Source of the DNA: Paramuribaculum sp.
GTDB taxonomy: Bacteria; Bacteroidota; Bacteroidia; Bacteroidales; Muribaculaceae
NCBI GenBank assembly: GCA_009775605.1
Contig: VSPV01000087.1
Span: forward strand, 324 to 10,478
Direction: 5' to 3'
Length of the DNA: 10,155 nucleotides
The position numbers were made by a program, and so were the translations under genes. Below are positions 7,184 to 10,155 of this stretch, in pieces; within the stretch, counting starts at the first letter, position 1, and each line of letters starts with the position of its first letter. A model generated the notes under the pieces. The model did not search any database. It had not been told where the DNA came from and saw nothing but the letters and a program-made list of their open reading frames with translations.

Positions 7184-7222
7184 AGCGCCGCAGCCCCGGG
7201 CCTCCCGCCCCGCTGCGGCGCT
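7184..7222 (+). terminator. Intrinsic terminator of the tRNA-MFS-GH130 unit
   Basis: A perfect 10-base stem AGCGCCGCAG (7184-7193) with CTGCGGCGCT (7213-7222) encloses a GC-rich 19-base loop. The stem is preceded by AAAAAA (7174-7179) and followed by a pyrimidine-rich TCTTATATCCTTC. The A-tract on the left means it could also act from the other strand. Confidence 0.75.
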
Positions 7223-7400
7223 TCTTATATCCTTCTTTCGGCGGCTACGCCGATGCTCACAAAAGTTCCGTGGAGTGCCGATATCCCCCCTCAGCACTCA
7301 CCCCCCTTCCGAATCAGAAACCTCCGGCACCTCTTGCCATCCCCGGGCTGACGCGGTGGCGAGGCGCGCATTCATCCGAAGCTTACCTCGCTCAGGTGCT

Positions 7401-7617
7401 CCGGACCTCTGTCCGGCAGCTGACGCAGCCGGTTGTAAACAAATCGCGCATCCTGCGCTTACCGATTGGTGACAGTTAACGTCGATAGGGATATCCGCGT
7501 TCTTGCACTCCGGGAGCTCCGGAGGAGCGATGTCTGTATAACTGGCTGCGTAAGCTGCCAGAAAAGGGTGTCTTCCCCTTGTATATGCGGCGAGCCTGGG
7601 AATGGCGATGCCGCATA
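7401..7617 (+). other. Highly structured GC-rich intergenic region, candidate ncRNA or repeat
   Basis: The arms 7415-7437 and 7537-7559 can pair along 23 positions with one mismatch (G7422-A7552) and two G-U pairs (G7431-T7543, G7435-T7539). The wobbles exist only if the plus strand is transcribed. Inside, ATCGC (7443-7447) pairs with GCGAT (7527-7531) across a symmetric 5x5 loop. Further hairpins are GCGCA/TGCGC (7446-7458, partly competing) and CTCCGG/CCGGAG (7508-7524). A CCGGAC/GTCCGG hairpin (7401-7416) overlaps the first arm by two bases. Downstream are AAGGG/CCCTT and TATGCGGC/GCCGCATA (7584-7591, 7610-7617). No promoter is evident. No convincing protein is encoded here. From 7223 to 7400 and from 7618 to 7720 I see only small hairpins such as CGGCG/CGCCG (7239-7252). 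Confidence 0.45.
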
Positions 7618-7746
7618 AACGCGACAGCTTGGGCCCGCGTCCTCGAATATGTGAAATAAAAGTTATGCGGGTTTCTGCTGTTCCTGCGCCGCTCTGCGTT
7701 CCCATCCAGACTGCAGGCGGAAGCGGTTTTTGTCGGGGAATTTTAT

Positions 7747-7754
7747 TACTTTTG
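7747..7754 (+). promoter_or_regulatory. -7 promoter element of the locus 2 regulator
   Basis: TACTTTTG matches TAnnTTTG exactly and lies 25 bases before the ATG at 7780, a distance similar to the locus 1 regulator. No TTTG occurs at the usual 19-21 base distance; the nearest (7729-7732) is only 14 bases upstream. The promoter may be weak or activator-dependent. Confidence 0.45.
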
Positions 7755-7779
7755 TTCTTGAATTTGTGTTTTCCCTGCC

Positions 7780-9429
7780 ATGAAACTTAAACCGTCATTA
7801 TTCCCCGCCATACTCTTCCTCGCTGCCCTTGCCATCCAGCTCCTTCCGGGCTGCGCACCCTCGCCCGAGCGCTCCCGACTCGAATACATCGAGTCCATAA
7901 TCGACGAGCGCCCTGACTCGGCAATGGCCATGCTCGACAGCGTGGACACCGCCGCCCTCCGCTCCAACCGCGACCGGGCATTATATGATTTGCTCTACAA
8001 TCTTGCTCTTTATAAATCATTTAACGACAGCTTGGATGAACCGGCTCTGACACGTGCCATAAATGTATTTACAGACTGTAAGGATTTCTCCCGAGCATCC
8101 CGTTCCCTTTATCTTCTTGGCAAACTGCAAGACTTGAGAAAAAATTCGGGGGAAGCTGCAATCCTATTGACACAGGGATATCAGTTTGCAAAAGACAATA
8201 ATGACTATTTTAATCAAGGACTTTGCGCCATTTCTCTATGCGAGGTTTACGGCAAATGTTATGATTCTGTCAGGAAAACAACGTATGCAAAAGTCGCTAT
8301 TGATGCATTTGAAAAAGCCAATAAAACGGATTGGGAACTTTATGCCAAACTCTATCTTGCTGGAGCTTTAATTACGAATCAGGCATTTGACTCTGCCATG
8401 ATTGTTCTGAAAGAAATAGTGTCAGATCCTATTGCTCAGAAAGATCCAGTATTACTTTCGGGAGCCTATGATCATGCAGCCTTAACCATGTTAGGAGCAG
8501 AAAATGATACAATGGCAATTAAATATTATGCCAAAGCAATCAGTCTTGATGAGAATAACTTGTCAGATGGTGCAGCACAAAATATTTATGCTCTGCTTAG
8601 TCTGAATAATCCACGAATTTCCGATGACAAAGATTTCCAGATTCTCATCGATTATCTAAGAAGAATTAAACCAGAGAAACCATTTGGAATACTTGCTTTA
8701 GAGGGAAAATATAAAGAAGCGTATGATGCAATCGAAGTTTACCGGACAGAACAAGATGAATTTATTAGGGGGATAATGAATAGAAGTATTGATTCCACTA
8801 TTGAGAATTATCATAAGCATAAGAATGAAGTAATGGCGCAACAGCTCAAATTGGAGCAAAAAAACAAGATTATCTACATATCTGTATTTTTAATTATTCT
8901 AATTATTATAGGACTAATTATCAAACATAAGCTCAGAAAACAAAGAATAAGACAAGATGAAATAATAGAAGAAGCAAAATTTCTTTCAGCATCATTAGGC
9001 AACATGAATCACAAAAATACTCTTTTATTGGAGAGTATTAGAGAACTGCTGTCCAAACAGTTCTCTATAGTGGATACAATTTGTTCACAATATTATGAGT
9101 CCAATGATAAAAAAAGTATAGCAAAAGAACTTGACAAACTGATAAAGGATTTTACAGAGGACACTCAAATAATCAATGAAATCGAAAATGACATCAACCG
9201 TCATTACGAAAACCTCATGACTAACCTTCGGGCCGAAGTCCCTACACTTACCGATAATGATTGCCGATTATTCATTTTTGCTTTTCAAGGATTCACTACC
9301 AGCTCTATCGCACTTCTTCTTGGAGAAACGAGCAAAGAAGCCGTGTATACACGTAAATCCCGGCTAAAAACAAAAATCAGAAAGTCTGCTTCCACAAATA
9401 AAGAATACTATATTTCCCTTATAAAATAA
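7780..9429 (+). CDS. TPR-containing transmembrane HTH regulator (locus 2)
   Basis: The protein has 549 residues, nearly the length of the locus 1 regulator, with the same layout. A lipoprotein-type signal has the lipobox LPGC (Cys25). Degenerate TPR helices run from about 30 to 345 (for example DTMAIKYYAKAISLDENN and LALEGKYKEAYDAIEVY). A membrane segment lies at about 364-382 (IIYISVFLIILIIIGLII), a basic coiled region follows it, and a C-terminal HTH lies at about 488-535 (LTDNDCRLFIFAFQGFTTSS, then IALLLGETSKEAVYTRKSRL). The C-terminus is a good LuxR-like or ladder-type DNA-binding unit of Bacteroidota TPR regulators. The sensor part should be periplasmic and the HTH cytoplasmic. Sequence identity with locus 1 is low, so they are distant paralogs. 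G+C falls from about 72% to about 30% at codon 67 (near 7980). The partner gene, a small secreted protein, follows 195 bases downstream. Confidence 0.85.
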   Translation: MKLKPSLFPAILFLAALAIQLLPGCAPSPERSRLEYIESIIDERPDSAMAMLDSVDTAALRSNRDRALYDLLYNLALYKSFNDSLDEPALTRAINVFTDCKDFSRASRSLYLLGKLQDLRKNSGEAAILLTQGYQFAKDNNDYFNQGLCAISLCEVYGKCYDSVRKTTYAKVAIDAFEKANKTDWELYAKLYLAGALITNQAFDSAMIVLKEIVSDPIAQKDPVLLSGAYDHAALTMLGAENDTMAIKYYAKAISLDENNLSDGAAQNIYALLSLNNPRISDDKDFQILIDYLRRIKPEKPFGILALEGKYKEAYDAIEVYRTEQDEFIRGIMNRSIDSTIENYHKHKNEVMAQQLKLEQKNKIIYISVFLIILIIIGLIIKHKLRKQRIRQDEIIEEAKFLSASLGNMNHKNTLLLESIRELLSKQFSIVDTICSQYYESNDKKSIAKELDKLIKDFTEDTQIINEIENDINRHYENLMTNLRAEVPTLTDNDCRLFIFAFQGFTTSSIALLLGETSKEAVYTRKSRLKTKIRKSASTNKEYYISLIK

Positions 9430-9524
9430 CAATCTTTATCTCGTTCTTACCCCATTACAAAATCCCTGTAAGGCCAGAACATAGGCATGAAAGGTCATTT
9501 TCTAAAAGAATTCTAATTATCAGC

Positions 9525-9556
9525 ACCTTACAATAAAATATGTAAGGTTTTAATTT
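9525..9556 (+). terminator. Weak hairpin terminator or attenuator between regulator and small protein
   Basis: ACCTTACA (9525-9532) pairs with TGTAAGGT (9541-9548) over an 8-base loop and is followed by TTTAATTT. A further TGTAAGG copy is at 9467-9473. The stem is A+T-rich, so termination may be partial; alternatively the repeated TGTAAGG is a protein site. Confidence 0.4.
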
Positions 9557-9561
9557 GTCAG

Positions 9562-9605
9562 TGTTAGCTGTTATTTCAACTCTGGTTTGTAATTTTACAT
9601 AAACC
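9562..9605 (+). promoter_or_regulatory. Probable promoter/operator of the locus 2 small protein
   Basis: Two TGTTA pentamers (9562-9566, 9569-9573) precede a -7-like TAATTTTA (9590-9597), which differs from TAnnTTTG at one base. The box ends 27 bases before the ATG. No TTTG is found at the -33 position, which the TGTTA repeats occupy instead. The -7 box lies inside an imperfect palindrome, GGTTT to AAACC (9584-9605). The arrangement mirrors locus 1, where TGTTA repeats abut TAATTTTG. Confidence 0.4.
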
Positions 9606-9624
9606 ATTTTACTATTATTTCACC

Positions 9625-9990
9625 ATGAAAATTAAACATCTTATCACAATCCTGACATTGACAATTTCTGCGTTTTCCGTAGCAAATACTCCTACGAATT
9701 CCACCACAGGAATTCTTAAACAGGTACCAAAATCAGAGCAAGGCAAAAGAGCACCCTCAATGACTTTTATAGAGTGTGAGTCCATAAACAGGATGCTTAT
9801 ATTTAATTCAAACTTTGAGTATGAATTCATGTATGTAACAGTGGAGGGCTCAAATAATGATAATATCATCGAGGGTACCATTACCCCCACTGAGCCTTAT
9901 ATCTTCTTACCATCATCCCTAGAAGGGACATATACCATCCGCTGCACTACCGATGGCGGAGCTGTATATGAAGGGACTATAACGCTTTAA
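9625..9990 (+). CDS. Small secreted DUF3244-like protein (locus 2)
   Basis: The protein has 121 residues with a signal peptide (MKIKHLITILTLTISAFSVA); cleavage after Ala20 is likely. A polar linker rich in Thr, Asn and Lys (21-42) leads to RAPSMTFIECESINRMLIF and a series of beta-strands ending GTYTIRCTTDGGAVYEGTIT. The strand order, the glycine-tyrosine near the C-terminus and the size fit the DUF3244 family of Bacteroidales secreted proteins. Cys51 and Cys107 could form a disulfide in the periplasm. It shares little direct identity with the locus 1 small protein but has the same size, signal and place after a TPR regulator. It ends before a strong hairpin. Function is unknown to me. The gene is A+T-rich like the second regulator. 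Confidence 0.8.
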   Translation: MKIKHLITILTLTISAFSVANTPTNSTTGILKQVPKSEQGKRAPSMTFIECESINRMLIFNSNFEYEFMYVTVEGSNNDNIIEGTITPTEPYIFLPSSLEGTYTIRCTTDGGAVYEGTITL

Positions 9991-10015
9991 ACTACCAGAT
10001 ATATAAATCACGTTA

Positions 10016-10037
10016 CCTGCGGGAACTTTCCCGCAGG
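10016..10037 (+). terminator. Hairpin terminator after the locus 2 small protein
   Basis: A perfect 8-base stem CCTGCGGG (10016-10023) with CCCGCAGG (10030-10037) closes a loop of AACTTT, 25 bases after the stop codon. The following sequence is A+T-rich (CAGCTTAAATAAATTC) but lacks a long T run. It stands out as G+C-rich in an A+T-rich surrounding. Confidence 0.7.
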
Positions 10038-10155
10038 CAGCTTAAATAAATTCTTTTATTAACATTTCAAATTTAAAACGGGTCAATGTAAATAACCGGT
10101 TGAAGTGTTAAAAAACTACCCGAGTGTAAAAATTTCTAGGCGCATAGTTTGGAGA

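Noticed and set aside
7013..7617. CRISPR array
   Set aside because: The repeats here are inverted and nested, not evenly spaced direct repeats, and no cas-like gene is present.
7298..7705. 135-codon minus-strand frame in the structured intergenic region
   Set aside because: It spans the inverted-repeat arms, its product shows no recognisable family, signal or fold, and the base pairing explains the region better. It could be a remnant or a recurrent spurious frame in copies of a repeat.
10038..10155. Possible start of a further gene or promoter at the right edge
   Set aside because: The stretch is A+T-rich with no open frame of note; ATAGTTTG near 10144 matches the -7 pattern poorly and lacks a TTTG upstream.

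Overview
The window looks like chromosomal DNA from a gut-type Bacteroidales bacterium, probably close to Muribaculaceae. Several promoters follow the Bacteroidota pattern TTTG, about 20 bases, then TAnnTTTG. The proteins include a lipoprotein transglutaminase, TPR membrane regulators, DUF3244-like secreted proteins and a GH130 phosphorylase, all typical of this order. Most genes are about 60% G+C. Two blocks are close to one third G+C: the middle of the first regulator, and everything from about 7980 to the right end.

Left block (1-4252, minus strand). A TPR-transmembrane-HTH regulator (4187 to 2532) has a textbook promoter. Behind it, with its own promoter and a striking tandem TGTTA repeat, is a tightly coupled operon. 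It runs from a small secreted DUF3244-like protein (2374 to 2039) to a transglutaminase-like lipoprotein with a C-terminal discoidin-like domain (2042 to 93), and then to a gene that starts at 102 and leaves the window after 34 codons. That last N-terminus resembles the leader part of radical SAM/SPASM peptide maturases. The combination suggests an undescribed peptide- or protein-modifying surface system under a membrane regulator.

Central block (4317-7222, plus strand). A near-consensus promoter precedes tRNA-Arg(CCU), then an AmpG/PAT-type MFS transporter and a GH130 phosphorylase. The two enzymes probably form a short uptake and phosphorolysis route for a beta-mannoside disaccharide, most likely mannosyl-GlcNAc from N-glycans. 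A strong GC-rich terminator ends the unit. A 132-base palindromic repeat lies between the last gene and this terminator.

Intergenic block (6996-7779). I see no convincing gene here. It contains the palindromic element, the terminator, and a GC-rich stretch (7401-7617) that can fold into a 23-pair closing stem with several internal hairpins. That stretch is either a structured RNA or a mobile repeat.

Right block (7747-10155, plus strand). A second TPR-transmembrane-HTH regulator is followed by a second small secreted DUF3244-like protein and a hairpin terminator. This repeats the regulator plus small-secreted-protein pairing of the left block with strongly diverged sequences. Both regulators show abrupt G+C changes inside the coding region, which suggests mosaic origin.
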